This document shows, one piece after another, positions 49,619 to 59,120 of a stretch of DNA of 64,000 nt; position 1 is the first letter of the stretch, and each line of letters begins with the position of its first letter. Both the position numbers and the translations under genes were made by a program. The DNA comes from Occultella kanbiaonis. GTDB lineage: Bacteria; Actinomycetota; Actinomycetes; Actinomycetales; Beutenbergiaceae. The stretch lies in contig NZ_CP046175.1 of NCBI RefSeq assembly GCF_009708215.1, positions 2,542,001 to 2,606,000 on the forward strand, read 5' to 3'. Below the pieces are notes generated by a model. It made no database searches. It was not told the DNA's origin and was given only the letters and a program-made list of their open reading frames with translations.

Positions 49619-50581
49619 TCACCCCGCGGCGTCCGCCGCTCGCTGGTACCGCGCGCCGAGCGCGCGCACGTGCTCGACGAGGGCCGCGGGCGTGATCACC
49701 TCGAAGTCCACGCCGAGCAGACCGAGGTAGCTCGCGAGCACCGCAAGGCTCGAACCACCGGTGCGGAACTCACAGTGCTCGTCGTCGATGGGCGTCACCG
49801 ACCCCATCGTCGGGTTGATCCGTCCCGCCACCGCGGCCGCTGGGGCGTGCAGGCGGATGCGTGCCTGGACCTCCCAGACCGCGGTCCCGGTGCGCTCGCT
49901 GACGTATCCCGCGAGGTCCGTCGCCGGCGGCTCGCGCGGGGCGAAGCGAGGGCCGAGCGGGATCTTCGGTTCGAGACGGTCGGCGCGGAACGTGCGCCAG
50001 TCCCTGCGATCGGTGTCCCATGCCACCAGGTACCAGCGGCTGGCGGTGTGCACGAGTCGGAGCGGCTCGACGTCGCGCCGCGTGATCGCGCCACGGTGGT
50101 CGCTGTAGTCGAACCGTAGGCGCTGGTGCTCACGCGCGGCCGACGCGATCGCGGTCAGCACGTCGACGGCGATGGTGGGCTCCGCCGTCGGGATCGGAAC
50201 CACGGCTTCGGTGAACGTGGCGACCCGGTGCCGCAGCCGACCGGGCAGTACCTGCTCGAGCTTGGCGAGTGCTTGCAGTGAGGTCTCCTCGATCCCGCCC
50301 ACGACGCCGGTCGCCGCGGAGCGCAGGCCGACGGCGACGGCGACGGCCTCCTCGTCGTCGAGCAGCAGCGGCGGCAGTTTGGTGCCCGCCACGAGTCGAT
50401 AGCCGCCGCCCGGGCCGGGCACCGCACCGACCGGGTATCCGAGTTCGCGCAGCGCTTCGATGTCCGCGCGCACCGTGCGGGTGCTCACTCCCAGGCGCTC
50501 CGACAGATCTCCGGAGGACCAGGTGCGATGGGCGTGCAGCAGGGACAGCAACCGGAGCAGTCGGGCCGACGTGGAGATCAT
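49619..50581 (-). CDS. WYL-domain HTH transcriptional regulator (YafY-like)
   Basis: A 320-residue regulator. N-terminal winged helix ([40 protein letters not shown]), then the WYL domain ([28 protein letters not shown]) and the WCX C-terminal extension. WYL domains sense nucleic-acid or other ligands and may activate or repress. ATG 50581 begins the family match; the frame is open to 50623. It is divergent from the epoxide hydrolase gene 62 bp away, the probable target. Confidence 0.88.
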   Translation of the reverse strand: MISTSARLLRLLSLLHAHRTWSSGDLSERLGVSTRTVRADIEALRELGYPVGAVPGPGGGYRLVAGTKLPPLLLDDEEAVAVAVGLRSAATGVVGGIEETSLQALAKLEQVLPGRLRHRVATFTEAVVPIPTAEPTIAVDVLTAIASAAREHQRLRFDYSDHRGAITRRDVEPLRLVHTASRWYLVAWDTDRRDWRTFRADRLEPKIPLGPRFAPREPPATDLAGYVSERTGTAVWEVQARIRLHAPAAAVAGRINPTMGSVTPIDDEHCEFRTGGSSLAVLASYLGLLGVDFEVITPAALVEHVRALGARYQRAADAAG

Positions 50582-50643
50582 TCCTTGATCGTGGCAGAAG
50601 ATGCGGAAGCAAGCCCGCCACATTTGTCCGTACTGTCGTCTGT

Positions 50644-51861
50644 ATGGAGATGAACACGCAGATCAGGCCCTTTTCCGTCGACATCCCGCAGGCCGAGCTG
50701 GACGACCTGCACGAGCGGCTCGCCCGCACCCGGTGGCCGGTCGCCCTGCCCGGTGTCGGCTGGGAGCGTGGCACCCCGGTCGGCTACCTGCGCGAGCTCG
50801 CCGAGTACTGGCGCACCGGTTTCGACTGGCGGGCGCAGGAGGCACGGCTGAACGCGTACGCGAACTACACCACCGAGATCGACGGCCAGGCGATCCACTT
50901 CCTGCACGTGCGCTCGCCCGAACCGGACGCGCTGCCCCTGCTGATGAGCCACGGCTGGCCGAGCACGGTCGCCGAGTTCGAGAAGGTCATCGGGCCGCTG
51001 ACGGATCCGCGGGCGCACGGCGGCGACCCGAGCCGGGCGTTCCACCTGGTGATCCCGAGCCTGCCGGGATTCGGGCTCTCGCCCGAGGTGGCGACCACCG
51101 GTTGGGGTCTACCGCGGACGGTCGACGCGTACGCCGAGCTCATGCGCCGGCTGGGGTACGAGCGGTATGGCACGCAGGGCGGCGACATCGGCGCCGGCGT
51201 GGCCGGCATGCTCGCCGGGGTGGCGCCGGGGTCCGTCGTCGGGATCCACATGAACGGACCGACCAACTTCGCCAAGCCCACCGCGGGTCAGAGCTTCACC
51301 CCTCGGGAGCAGGAGCGCCTGAGCGTGGAGGCGGAGCTCGGCGAGCACCGGTCCGGGTACCTCCTGCTGCAGAGCAACCAGCCGTCCACGATCGCGGTCG
51401 CGCTCACGGACTCACCGGTCGCACAACTGTCCTGGATCGTCGAGAAGTTCCAGGCGTGGACCGATCCGGCCAAGCAACTTCCCGAGGACGCCGTGGACCG
51501 CGACCAACTCCTCACCAACGTCACCCTCACCTGGTTCTTCCAGGGCGGGGCAGGTTCGGCGAACTTCGTCTACGAGTCAATGAACGGCGAACTCGCCTGG
51601 GCTCTGCCGGGCGTCGAGGGCGATGAGCGCCCCGATGCGGACGGCGTCGGCACGGCCGCGGACGGAGGCGAGGAGTGGTCACAACCGTCGGTGCCCACCG
51701 CGGTGGCCGTGTTCGCGGCCGACACCTCGGTGCGCTCGCTCATCGACACCGGGAACATCAGTCGCTGGACCGAGTACGAGGTCGGCGGCCACTTCCCCGC
51801 GATGGAGGCCCCCGAGGAGTTCGTGACGGACGTTCGGGAGTTCTTCGCCGAGGTGCGCTGA
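50644..51861 (+). CDS. Epoxide hydrolase (EHN-type alpha/beta hydrolase)
   Basis: A 405-residue protein. The N-terminal EHN domain ([19 protein letters not shown]) is followed by an alpha/beta hydrolase: [33 protein letters not shown] with the nucleophile Asp, and [14 protein letters not shown] with the catalytic His. It hydrolyses epoxides or related small molecules. ATG 50644 lies eight bases after TACTGT, so the mRNA may have a very short leader. Transcription likely ends in the 16-bp hairpin at 51893-51927. Confidence 0.9.
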   Translation: MEMNTQIRPFSVDIPQAELDDLHERLARTRWPVALPGVGWERGTPVGYLRELAEYWRTGFDWRAQEARLNAYANYTTEIDGQAIHFLHVRSPEPDALPLLMSHGWPSTVAEFEKVIGPLTDPRAHGGDPSRAFHLVIPSLPGFGLSPEVATTGWGLPRTVDAYAELMRRLGYERYGTQGGDIGAGVAGMLAGVAPGSVVGIHMNGPTNFAKPTAGQSFTPREQERLSVEAELGEHRSGYLLLQSNQPSTIAVALTDSPVAQLSWIVEKFQAWTDPAKQLPEDAVDRDQLLTNVTLTWFFQGGAGSANFVYESMNGELAWALPGVEGDERPDADGVGTAADGGEEWSQPSVPTAVAVFAADTSVRSLIDTGNISRWTEYEVGGHFPAMEAPEEFVTDVREFFAEVR

Positions 51862-51892
51862 TCCACACCGCCGAGCAAGGCGGGTGAACGGC

Positions 51893-51927
51893 CGGACGGC
51901 CCGGGTCCGTGGGACCCGGGCCGTCCG
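51893..51927. terminator. Bidirectional 16-bp perfect hairpin
   Basis: CGGACGGCCCGGGTCC (51893-51908) pairs exactly with 51912-51927 around a three-base loop. It lies between the convergent epoxide hydrolase and DinB-fold genes and can serve both, although no T-tract is present on either side. Confidence 0.75.
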
Positions 51928-51934
51928 TGCCCGG

Positions 51935-52447
51935 TCAGGAGGTGCGGCCGAGCGCGCCCTTGATGAACGCCGCCTGACCCGCGTGCTGCAGGTCGTCGGC
52001 GATGACGCTGACCAAGCGCACCGCGAGGGTGACAGGCGGGTCCCAGCTCGTGTCGATGACGGCGGTGAGGTCGTCCTCGGTGAGTCCGGCCACGTACCCG
52101 AGGGTGCGGGCGTGGACCGCGTCGTGGTACCCGCGCAGGTCCTGCACGGCCGGGCGGACCAGGCCCACCTGCTCGGCCGAGTGGTCGTAGCCGGTGTCGG
52201 CGGCAGGCAACGGCAGGTCGAACCTGTCCGCCCAACCGGCCGAGGTCCACACCTGGTCCGATCCGGCGGCGTCCGCGATGTGGTCGTCCTGCACCCGGGT
52301 CAGGTGCCAGACCAGCCAGGCGATCGTGTTCGCCGCCGGGTCCAGCCGAGCGGTGAGGACCGCCTCGTCGGCGCCAGCGAGGATGCGGTGGACCACACCC
52401 TGCACGCGGGAGAATCCGTCGGTCAGGATGTCCGTGCTCACGCTCAT
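51935..52447 (-). CDS. DinB-fold protein (mycothiol transferase-like, DUF664)
   Basis: A 170-residue four-helix protein. WLVWHLTRVQDDHIADAAG and ADDLQHAGQAAFIKG carry the His triad of the DinB/DUF664 fold, with YHDAVHARTLGYV between. Such proteins transfer mycothiol or bacillithiol to substrates. It starts 4 bp after the osmoprotectant binding-protein gene, so it is probably the last gene of that operon, with no obvious functional link. Confidence 0.85.
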   Translation of the reverse strand: MSVSTDILTDGFSRVQGVVHRILAGADEAVLTARLDPAANTIAWLVWHLTRVQDDHIADAAGSDQVWTSAGWADRFDLPLPAADTGYDHSAEQVGLVRPAVQDLRGYHDAVHARTLGYVAGLTEDDLTAVIDTSWDPPVTLAVRLVSVIADDLQHAGQAAFIKGALGRTS

Positions 52448-52451
52448 CGGA

Positions 52452-53393
52452 TCAGAGCAGCCCGTTGTCGGTCAGCCACGCGGTCGCGATGGTCGCCGAG
52501 TCCTGCTCGTCGTTGACACTGCTCGCGTTGAGAGCGATGAGCTCCTCCGTGGTCAGCAGCGCGTTCACCGCGTCGAGGGTGGGCGCCACGTCCTCGGCCA
52601 GGTCGGCCGCGACCACCGGGGTCACGTTCTGCGCAAGGATCATGCTCTCCGGGTCCTCGAGGGTGACGAAGTCGCCGGTCGCGAGGTCCGGGTCGGCGGT
52701 GTAGATGTCACCCATGGTGATGGTGCCGTCCCGGATCGCGTCCTTGGTGAGCGGGCCACCGCTGTCTCCGATGGCGAGGAACTCCACCTCGACGCCGTAG
52801 AACTCGCTCAGTCCCGGGGGGCCGTACGGGCGCGACTCGAGCTCGGCGTTGCCGCCGACCGTGATGGTGCCCTCGTAGCCGGCGAGGTCGGCGAGCGACG
52901 TGATGCCGTTCTCCTCGGAGAAGGCCGCGGTGACGTTGTAGGAGTCGGCGTCCTGGGCGTCCGCCGGGTCGAGCACCGTGAGCGATTCGGGCAGGGCGTC
53001 CGGCAGCGCGGCGGCGACGTCCTCGGTGCTGCGGGCCTGCGTCTGCGCGTCGTAGAACTGCAGCAGGTTGCCGGAGTACTCAGGGATCAGCTGGACCGAG
53101 CCGTCCTCCATGGCCGCCATGTAGACGTCGCGCTGGCCGATCTGGAACTGCCGCTCCACCTCGAACCCGTCCGCCTCGAGGGCCTGGGCGTAGATCTCGG
53201 CGATGATCTCGTTCGAGTAGTAGGCCTGCGAGCCGATCACGATCGGACCGGAGGCGCTGCCGCCGCCGGTCTCCGAGTCGGAGTCCTCCGGGTCGAGCGG
53301 GTCGCCGGAGCCGCAGGCGGCCAGGGCAAGGACGGCGCCGACGGCGATTGCGCCTGTGGCCAGGCGCCCCGTCCGGACGGTTCGGATGCTCAT
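52452..53393 (-). CDS. Osmoprotectant ABC transporter binding lipoprotein
   Basis: A 313-residue OpuAC-like protein. Signal peptide with lipobox LAAC; the mature part has IVIGSQAYYSNEIIAEIYAQ, QLIPEYSGNLLQFY and ITMGDIYTADPDLATGDFVT, typical of quaternary-amine binding proteins (betaine, choline, carnitine). GGAGAT lies before ATG 53393; the longer frame to 53501 is not used. It captures the osmoprotectant for the permeases encoded just upstream. Confidence 0.92.
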   Translation of the reverse strand: MSIRTVRTGRLATGAIAVGAVLALAACGSGDPLDPEDSDSETGGGSASGPIVIGSQAYYSNEIIAEIYAQALEADGFEVERQFQIGQRDVYMAAMEDGSVQLIPEYSGNLLQFYDAQTQARSTEDVAAALPDALPESLTVLDPADAQDADSYNVTAAFSEENGITSLADLAGYEGTITVGGNAELESRPYGPPGLSEFYGVEVEFLAIGDSGGPLTKDAIRDGTITMGDIYTADPDLATGDFVTLEDPESMILAQNVTPVVAADLAEDVAPTLDAVNALLTTEELIALNASSVNDEQDSATIATAWLTDNGLL

Positions 53394-54136
53394 CGGATCT
53401 CCTCCAGTGTTGACTGCTGGTCGGTGGTGAGTGGTTCGGTTCGGTCCGGGTGAGGCCGGGAGCGGGTCGGGCCGGAGCCGATGGCCCGCCGCGCGACCCA
53501 CTCGCCGATGGCGAACACGGCGTCCACGGCCAGCGCGAGCAGGACGATCAGGATCGCCCCGCCCAGCATCTCGTCGTAGGTCCGCAATGAGATACCCCGT
53601 TGGATGTAGATACCCAGACCGCCGAGGCCCACGTAGGCCGCAAGGACCGCCGTGGCGATGATCTGCAGCGCGGCACTGCGTAGACCGCCGAGCAGCAGCG
53701 GCAGACCCAGTGGCGCCTCAACCCTGAACAGGATCTGGGTCTCGGTCATTCCCATCGCACGCGCCGCGTCCACGACGGTACGGTCCACGGCCTCCACCCC
53801 CGCGTACGCCCCGGCGAGGATCGAGGGCACCCCGAGGATCACGAACACGGCGATCGCGGCGACCTGGGCGTTCCCGACGCCGACGAGCAGCGTGAAGATC
53901 GTGAGCAGTCCCAGGGAGGGCAGCGCCCGCGCGGCCCCTGACCCGAGGACGGCCAGCTGTCGCCCGCGCCCGGTGTGCCCGATCAGGTAGCCCAACGGGA
54001 TCGCGATGAGCGCGGAGACCACGAGGGCGAGCACGGTGTACCAGAGGTGTTCACCGATCCGGTCCACCAGGGGGTTCGGACCGGAACTGCGCTCGGGGTC
54101 GGTGAGCCAGGCCAGCGCGTCCTGGAACAGGTTCAT
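53390..54136 (-). CDS. Osmoprotectant ABC transporter permease
   Basis: A 248-residue permease with about five hydrophobic segments and the OpuB-type sequence ALPSLGLLTIFTLLVGVGNA, GVEAVDRTVVDAARAMGMTE (EAA loop) and AYVGLGGLGIYIQRGI. ATG 54136 overlaps the neighbouring permease stop (ATGA), with GAGGG upstream, while its own stop overlaps the binding-protein start (ATGA). It pairs with the other permease. Confidence 0.93.
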   Translation of the reverse strand: MNLFQDALAWLTDPERSSGPNPLVDRIGEHLWYTVLALVVSALIAIPLGYLIGHTGRGRQLAVLGSGAARALPSLGLLTIFTLLVGVGNAQVAAIAVFVILGVPSILAGAYAGVEAVDRTVVDAARAMGMTETQILFRVEAPLGLPLLLGGLRSAALQIIATAVLAAYVGLGGLGIYIQRGISLRTYDEMLGGAILIVLLALAVDAVFAIGEWVARRAIGSGPTRSRPHPDRTEPLTTDQQSTLEEIR

Positions 54137-54831
54137 GTCGGACCCTCCGTGAGGGCGACGCGTCGAGCGGCCCGTCGGGTCCGGCCGGCGCCGGCGCCGG
54201 CGCCACGGGTCCACGGCATCACGAGGCGCCCGGCGGTGGCGAGGAGCAGATCGAAGACAACGGCGATCAGGACGGTCATGACGATCCCGGTCGCGATCTC
54301 GGCGACGATGCCGCGCTGCAGGCCGTTCAGGAACAGGTAGCCGAGGTTGCGGCTACCCACCAGGACGCCGACCGTGACGAGGCTGACCGTGCTCACCGAC
54401 ACCACCCGCAGGCCCGCGAGCAGCACCGGACCGGCGAGCGGCAGGTCGACCGCCCAGAACCGTCCCCACCCGGAGTAACCCATCGCCGACGCGGCACCGC
54501 GCACGTCCGGGTCCACGGACTCCAGGGCCTCCGTCGCGGACCGGGTCATCAGGGCGACCGCGTAGATGCTGAGCGCGATCGTCACGTTCAGCTCGCTCAG
54601 GAAACTGATTCCGATGATCGGTGGGAGCAGCACGAACAGCGCCAGCGAGGGGATGGTGTAGAGCAGGCCGACGACGGTCAGGGTCAGACCGCGCGCCCAT
54701 CGGAAGCGCCACGCGAACGCGCCGAGCGGGACGGCCACGACGAACCCGATCAGGATCGGCAGAAGGCTGAGCCTGGCGTGCGTCAGCGTCAGCTCGACGA
54801 TGAGGTCGCGGTTGGCGCCGACCCAGTTCAC
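54133..54831 (-). CDS. Osmoprotectant ABC transporter permease
   Basis: A 232-residue permease, about five hydrophobic segments. VVGLLYTIPSLALFVLLPPI and SVDPDVRGAASAMGYSGWGRF (EAA loop) match OpuBB/OpuBD. GTG 54831 overlaps the stop of the ATPase gene (GTGA). A Gly/Arg-rich tail follows the last segment. Confidence 0.92.
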   Translation of the reverse strand: MNWVGANRDLIVELTLTHARLSLLPILIGFVVAVPLGAFAWRFRWARGLTLTVVGLLYTIPSLALFVLLPPIIGISFLSELNVTIALSIYAVALMTRSATEALESVDPDVRGAASAMGYSGWGRFWAVDLPLAGPVLLAGLRVVSVSTVSLVTVGVLVGSRNLGYLFLNGLQRGIVAEIATGIVMTVLIAVVFDLLLATAGRLVMPWTRGAGAGAGRTRRAARRVALTEGPT

Positions 54832-55655
54832 CGGGCCGCCGAATCGTCGGTGAGCACCCCGGCGGCCCGCCCGTCGCCATCGACCACGATGCGTCGCCCA
54901 CCTTGGTCGACGATCCGCAGGGCACGGCGGCCACGGTCGGCGCCGATGAAGTCGGCCACGAAGTCACTGGCCGGGTTGGCGAGGATCTCGGCCGGGGTGC
55001 CCTTCTGCGCTATCACCCCACCGGTGGACAGGATCACGACCTGGTCCCCGAGCAGGAACGCCTCGTCGATGTCATGGGTCACGAACACGACCGTCTTGCC
55101 GATGTCCCGCTGCAGGCGCATCAGCTCGGCCTGCAGGTCCGCGCGCACGATCGGGTCCACGGCGCCGAACGGCTCATCCATGAGCAGGATGTTCGGGTCC
55201 ACCGCGAGCCCGCGAGCCACGCCGACACGCTGCTGCTGCCCACCGGAGAGCTGGTGCGGGTAGCGCCGCGCCAGGGACCGGTCCAGCCCGACGGTGTCCA
55301 TCAGGGACAGGCCGAGCTCGTCGGCCGCGGCGCGGCCCATGCCGTTCAGGCGCGGCACGGTGGTGATGTTGTCGAGCACGCGCCGGTGCGGCAGCAGGCC
55401 GGCGCTCTGCATGACGTAGCCGATCCGCCGTCGCAGCTGTACCGGCTCCAGGGTGGCGACGTTCTCACCGTCGATCTCCACCTCGCCCTCGGTGGCGTCG
55501 ACCATCCGGTTGATCATCCGCAGGATCGTCGTCTTGCCGGATCCGGACGACCCCACCAGCACCGTGACCTGGTGCGAGGGCATCACCAGGTTGAAGTCGA
55601 TGACGGCGTCCGTCCCGTCCGCGAAGCGTTTCCCGACGCCGCGGAACTCGATCAC
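54828..55655 (-). CDS. Osmoprotectant ABC transporter ATP-binding protein
   Basis: A 275-residue ATPase. Walker A VGSSGSGKTT, signature LSGGQQQRVGVARGLA, Walker B ILLMDEPFGAVDP and His switch VFVTHDIDEAF. The short C-terminus lacks a clear CBS pair found in OpuAA, so osmotic gating may rest elsewhere. First gene of the operon; GTG 55655. A TACGCT -10 lies about 44 bases upstream on the minus strand. Confidence 0.94.
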   Translation of the reverse strand: MIEFRGVGKRFADGTDAVIDFNLVMPSHQVTVLVGSSGSGKTTILRMINRMVDATEGEVEIDGENVATLEPVQLRRRIGYVMQSAGLLPHRRVLDNITTVPRLNGMGRAAADELGLSLMDTVGLDRSLARRYPHQLSGGQQQRVGVARGLAVDPNILLMDEPFGAVDPIVRADLQAELMRLQRDIGKTVVFVTHDIDEAFLLGDQVVILSTGGVIAQKGTPAEILANPASDFVADFIGADRGRRALRIVDQGGRRIVVDGDGRAAGVLTDDSAAR

Positions 55656-55847
55656 GGCATCGGCGGGGGTCGGCGAAGAGTCGCTGGCATGGGCCCGAGC
55701 GTAACGGGACGCGCCGACACCGGCTCATCGGGTCGTTCCTCGGAGCGGGTGGACCTATCCGGCGGACGGGGTGCGGGTTAGGGTGCGAACCGGGCCGTCC
55801 GGTGTCCACCGCCGGCCTCGACGCCGATCCGCCGAGGGGATTCACAC

Positions 55848-57353
55848 ATGTCCGAGCAGGGTGCCACGCAGGACCGGATCGAGCCGGAGTACGACCTGAT
55901 CGTCATCGGCGGCGGGGCGGTCGGGGAGAACGTCGCAGACCGCGCCGTCCAGGGCGGACTGAGCGTGCTGCTCGTGGAGAACGAACTCGTCGGAGGCGAC
56001 TGCTCCTACTGGGCGTGCATGCCGTCGAAGGCGCTGCTGCGCAGCGGGGCGGCCCGCCGCGCGGCCCAGCGGGTCGCCGGCGCCCGGGAAGCCGTCACCG
56101 GCCCACTGGACGTTGCTGCGGTCCTCGCGCGGCGCACCTCCTTCACCAGCGACTGGGATGACTCGGGTCAGGTCGACTGGGTGGCTTCGGCCGGCATCGA
56201 CCTGTTGCGCGGTCGTGGTCGTCTCGCCGGTGAGCGGACCGTCGAGGTGACCACCTCGACCGTCGCTGACGACGACGCGAGCGAGACGGTCGTCCGCACG
56301 GTGCGGGCTCGGCACGCCGTCGCGGTCTGCACCGGGTCGCGGGCCGCGGTCCCCGATACCCCCGGCCTGCGGGCCGCGTGCCCGTGGACCTCGCGGGAGG
56401 CCACGTCCGCGACGGAGATCCCCGGCCGGCTGGCCATCATCGGCGGGGGCGTGGTGGCCGTCGAGATGGCCACCGCGTACGCGGACCTGGGCGCCGCGGT
56501 CACGCTCCTGGTGCGCAGCGGACTGCTCGCCAAGGAGGAACCGTTCGCAGGTGAGCTGGTCGGCGCCGGCCTGCGCGAGGCCGGGGTCGACGTGCGCCTC
56601 GGTGTGAGTGTCGACGAGGTGACCCGGCCGCAGGCGGGCGGCGAGGTGCGGCTCGCGCTGTCCGACGGCAGCACGCTCACCGCGGACGAGCTGCTCGTGG
56701 CGACCGGCCGCGAACCGCGCACGGACGACCTGGGGCTGGACGCCGTCGGGCTCGACGACGGCGCCTGGCTGCCCACCGACGAAACGTTGCGGGTCCTCGG
56801 CGCCGACGGCGCGCCGATCGACTGGCTGTACGCCGTCGGGGACGCGAACCACCGCGCCCTGCTCACCCATCAGGGCAAGTACCAGGCCCGAGCCGCCGGC
56901 GACGTGATCGCGGCGCGTGCCCGCGGCCGGGCGGTCGACGACGCAGCCTGGGGCACCCACGTGGCCACGGCGGATCACCGCAGCGTCCCGCAGGTGACGT
57001 TCGCGGACCCCGAGGTGGCCTCCATCGGGCTCACCGCGGCCGCGGCCGAACGGGCCGGCCTGGCGACCCGGGTCCTCGATTACGAGATCGGGCAGACCGC
57101 CGGGGGTTCGCTGCAGGCGGACGGGTACACGGGCACGGCGCGGATCGTCGTGGACACCGACCGCGAGGTGCTCGTCGGGGTCACGTTCGTGGGGCAGGAC
57201 GTGGCCGAGCTGCTCCACTCTGCGACCGTCGCCGTGGTGGGGGAGGTACCGCTGCACCGGCTCTGGCACGCGGTGCCGTCATACCCGACCATGAGCGAGG
57301 TCTGGCTGCGGCTGCTGGAGGCCTACGGCAGGCCCGGCCGGCTCGACTCCTAG
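55848..57353 (+). CDS. Pyridine nucleotide-disulfide oxidoreductase
   Basis: A 501-residue FAD/NAD(P) enzyme. LIVIGGGAVGENVA binds FAD, GGDCSYWACMPSKALL carries the redox-active CxxxxC pair, LAIIGGGVVAVEMATAYADLG binds NAD(P)H, and the C-terminal HAVPSYPTMSEVW has the active-site His-Glu. Relatives include dihydrolipoamide dehydrogenase, mercuric reductase and mycothione reductase; CMPSK in place of CIPSK does not decide. GAGGGG before ATG 55848. Confidence 0.9.
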   Translation: MSEQGATQDRIEPEYDLIVIGGGAVGENVADRAVQGGLSVLLVENELVGGDCSYWACMPSKALLRSGAARRAAQRVAGAREAVTGPLDVAAVLARRTSFTSDWDDSGQVDWVASAGIDLLRGRGRLAGERTVEVTTSTVADDDASETVVRTVRARHAVAVCTGSRAAVPDTPGLRAACPWTSREATSATEIPGRLAIIGGGVVAVEMATAYADLGAAVTLLVRSGLLAKEEPFAGELVGAGLREAGVDVRLGVSVDEVTRPQAGGEVRLALSDGSTLTADELLVATGREPRTDDLGLDAVGLDDGAWLPTDETLRVLGADGAPIDWLYAVGDANHRALLTHQGKYQARAAGDVIAARARGRAVDDAAWGTHVATADHRSVPQVTFADPEVASIGLTAAAAERAGLATRVLDYEIGQTAGGSLQADGYTGTARIVVDTDREVLVGVTFVGQDVAELLHSATVAVVGEVPLHRLWHAVPSYPTMSEVWLRLLEAYGRPGRLDS

Positions 57354-57449
57354 CACACCGATGGCTGGTATTCGAGCCGCCGGCCCGTTGCCGCTGGCTA
57401 GTGTTGATCCCGGTGCTCGAGGGGGCACCCACGGGAGCAGGAGGCGACG

Positions 57450-58499
57450 ATGACGTTGCAGGACAGTCCGCTGGTGGCATCGGTGCGGGACCTCGGCGTC
57501 CAGTTCCTGAACAACGACGTCGACATCACGGGGCAGGACGCGGTGAGCTCGGTGGAACTGGCCGACGGCAGCACGTTCTGGATCTTCGGGGACACCATCG
57601 AGGGCCCGTTCGACTCCATCCGGGGCTTCGAGCTCACCGAGGTGCTGTCGAACACCGGGGCGATCGTGCCGCTGCAGGACCTCTCGGACGGGGTCCGGGA
57701 GTTCCGGTACCTGACCGAGCCGGACGGGTCCCGGGCACGCCAGCTGATCCCGTTCATCCCGCCGGAGCACAGGGCGCGGCAGCGACTGTGGGCGATCCAC
57801 GGCACCCAGGTCGGCGACCGGCTGTACCTCTACTACCACCGGATCACCATGGACCCGGAGGTCGACGTGTTCGAGACCTTCGTCCTCGATGGCATGGGCG
57901 TGGCCAAGGCGGGACCGGACCACTACTTCGAACGGATGCCCGCACCCGACGGCAGCTACGAGTGGTGGAAGGGCGACGAGCCCGGCTTCGGTGTCTGGGT
58001 GCAGGAGCACGGCGACCACCTCTACCTGTGGGGCTCGATCCAGCCGGCGGAGAAGTCGTCGGGCGACATGTACCTGGCTCGGGTCCGGCCGCAGGACATC
58101 GAGGACATCTCCGCCTACTCCTACCTGGTCGAGGCGCCGACCCTGCAGCGACCGGACGTGCAGCCCCGGTGGGCGCAGACGTTCGCACCGACCGCATGCC
58201 TGTTCTCGGACGTGCCGAACGAGATGTCCTCGTCCTGGAACGAGCACCTGGGTGCGTTCATCTCGCTGACGACGTACCGGCGCGAGAACCTGCTCGTCCT
58301 GCGCACGGCCCCGGAGCTCACCGGCCCGTGGAGCGAGCCGCAGGTCGTGTTCCGCCCCGAGCCGACCCGCCCGGAGTCGCTGTTCAACGCCGGCAAGGAG
58401 CACCCCGAGTTCGCCCGCGACGGCGGAAGGATCACCTACATGACGTTCATCGACTCGTCGGTGTACGTGCCGCACCTGGTCGAGATCCGTTTCGCCTGA
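57450..58499 (+). CDS. DUF4185-like propeller protein
   Basis: A 349-residue protein. TFWIFGDTIEGPFDS is the FGDT signature of DUF4185; LYLYYHRITMDP, HLYLWGSIQP and FISLTTYRRENLLVLRTAP look like successive propeller blades similar to glycosidase or sialidase-like folds. No signal peptide, so cytosolic. AGGAGG is five bases before ATG 57450. Substrate and catalysis unknown. Confidence 0.75.
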   Translation: MTLQDSPLVASVRDLGVQFLNNDVDITGQDAVSSVELADGSTFWIFGDTIEGPFDSIRGFELTEVLSNTGAIVPLQDLSDGVREFRYLTEPDGSRARQLIPFIPPEHRARQRLWAIHGTQVGDRLYLYYHRITMDPEVDVFETFVLDGMGVAKAGPDHYFERMPAPDGSYEWWKGDEPGFGVWVQEHGDHLYLWGSIQPAEKSSGDMYLARVRPQDIEDISAYSYLVEAPTLQRPDVQPRWAQTFAPTACLFSDVPNEMSSSWNEHLGAFISLTTYRRENLLVLRTAPELTGPWSEPQVVFRPEPTRPESLFNAGKEHPEFARDGGRITYMTFIDSSVYVPHLVEIRFA

Positions 58500-58535
58500 C
58501 CGGTGTGGGGTGGGCGCCCGAGCCGTGGCGTCCGC

Positions 58536-59069
58536 TCAGCGGAACCTGCCGAGGCGGATACCGGCGAAGGCGAGAGCGGCCACGGTCTCCCCGTCGCTGA
58601 TGCGGCCGTCGGCGACCATGCGCAGTGCCTCGTCGAACGGCACCCACGAGACGTCCTCGATGCCCTCCTCCGCGCGCGCCTCGCCGTCGGCGGCGTGGAG
58701 TCCGCGCGCCAGGAACACGTGTTCCGGAGCCACCGTCACGCCGTTCAGCGCGTTCATCGTGCCGATCGGTGTCCATTCATCGGCACGTAGGCCGGTCTCC
58801 TCGAGCAGTTCTCGCTGAGCGGCGGGCAACGGGTCCTCGCCGTCGCTGCCACCGGCCGGAACCTCGATGGAGGGTCCCACCGTGTAGCGGTCGAGCGTGA
58901 CGAGGCACACCCGTTCGCGCTCGTCGACGGCGACGACGAACACGGCCGGATGCCGCAACGTCACCACCCCGTAGATGCCATCGCCCGCGGGCCCGGTGAC
59001 GGCATCCTCTCGCACGGAGATCCACGGGTTCTCGTAGACGATGCGGGAGTCGTTGGTCTGCCAGGCCAT
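58536..59069 (-). CDS. NUDIX hydrolase (ADP-ribose pyrophosphatase-like)
   Basis: A 177-residue protein with a Nudix box at GGSDGEDPLPAAQRELLEET (GX5EX7REUXEE), preceded by IEVPAGG as in NudF-type ADP-sugar pyrophosphatases. It cleaves nucleoside diphosphates linked to another group. Start ATG 59069; convergent with the DUF4185 gene. Confidence 0.9.
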   Translation of the reverse strand: MAWQTNDSRIVYENPWISVREDAVTGPAGDGIYGVVTLRHPAVFVVAVDERERVCLVTLDRYTVGPSIEVPAGGSDGEDPLPAAQRELLEETGLRADEWTPIGTMNALNGVTVAPEHVFLARGLHAADGEARAEEGIEDVSWVPFDEALRMVADGRISDGETVAALAFAGIRLGRFR

Positions 59070-59120
59070 GCCGGTGAGCCTATCCGTCGCGAAGAGTGCG
59101 GCCCCGGACCGGATCCCTCG

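Noticed and set aside
55848-57353. Assigning the disulfide oxidoreductase as mycothione reductase or mercuric reductase
   Set aside because: The motifs are common to the whole family and there are no mer or mycothiol-biosynthesis genes nearby to decide.
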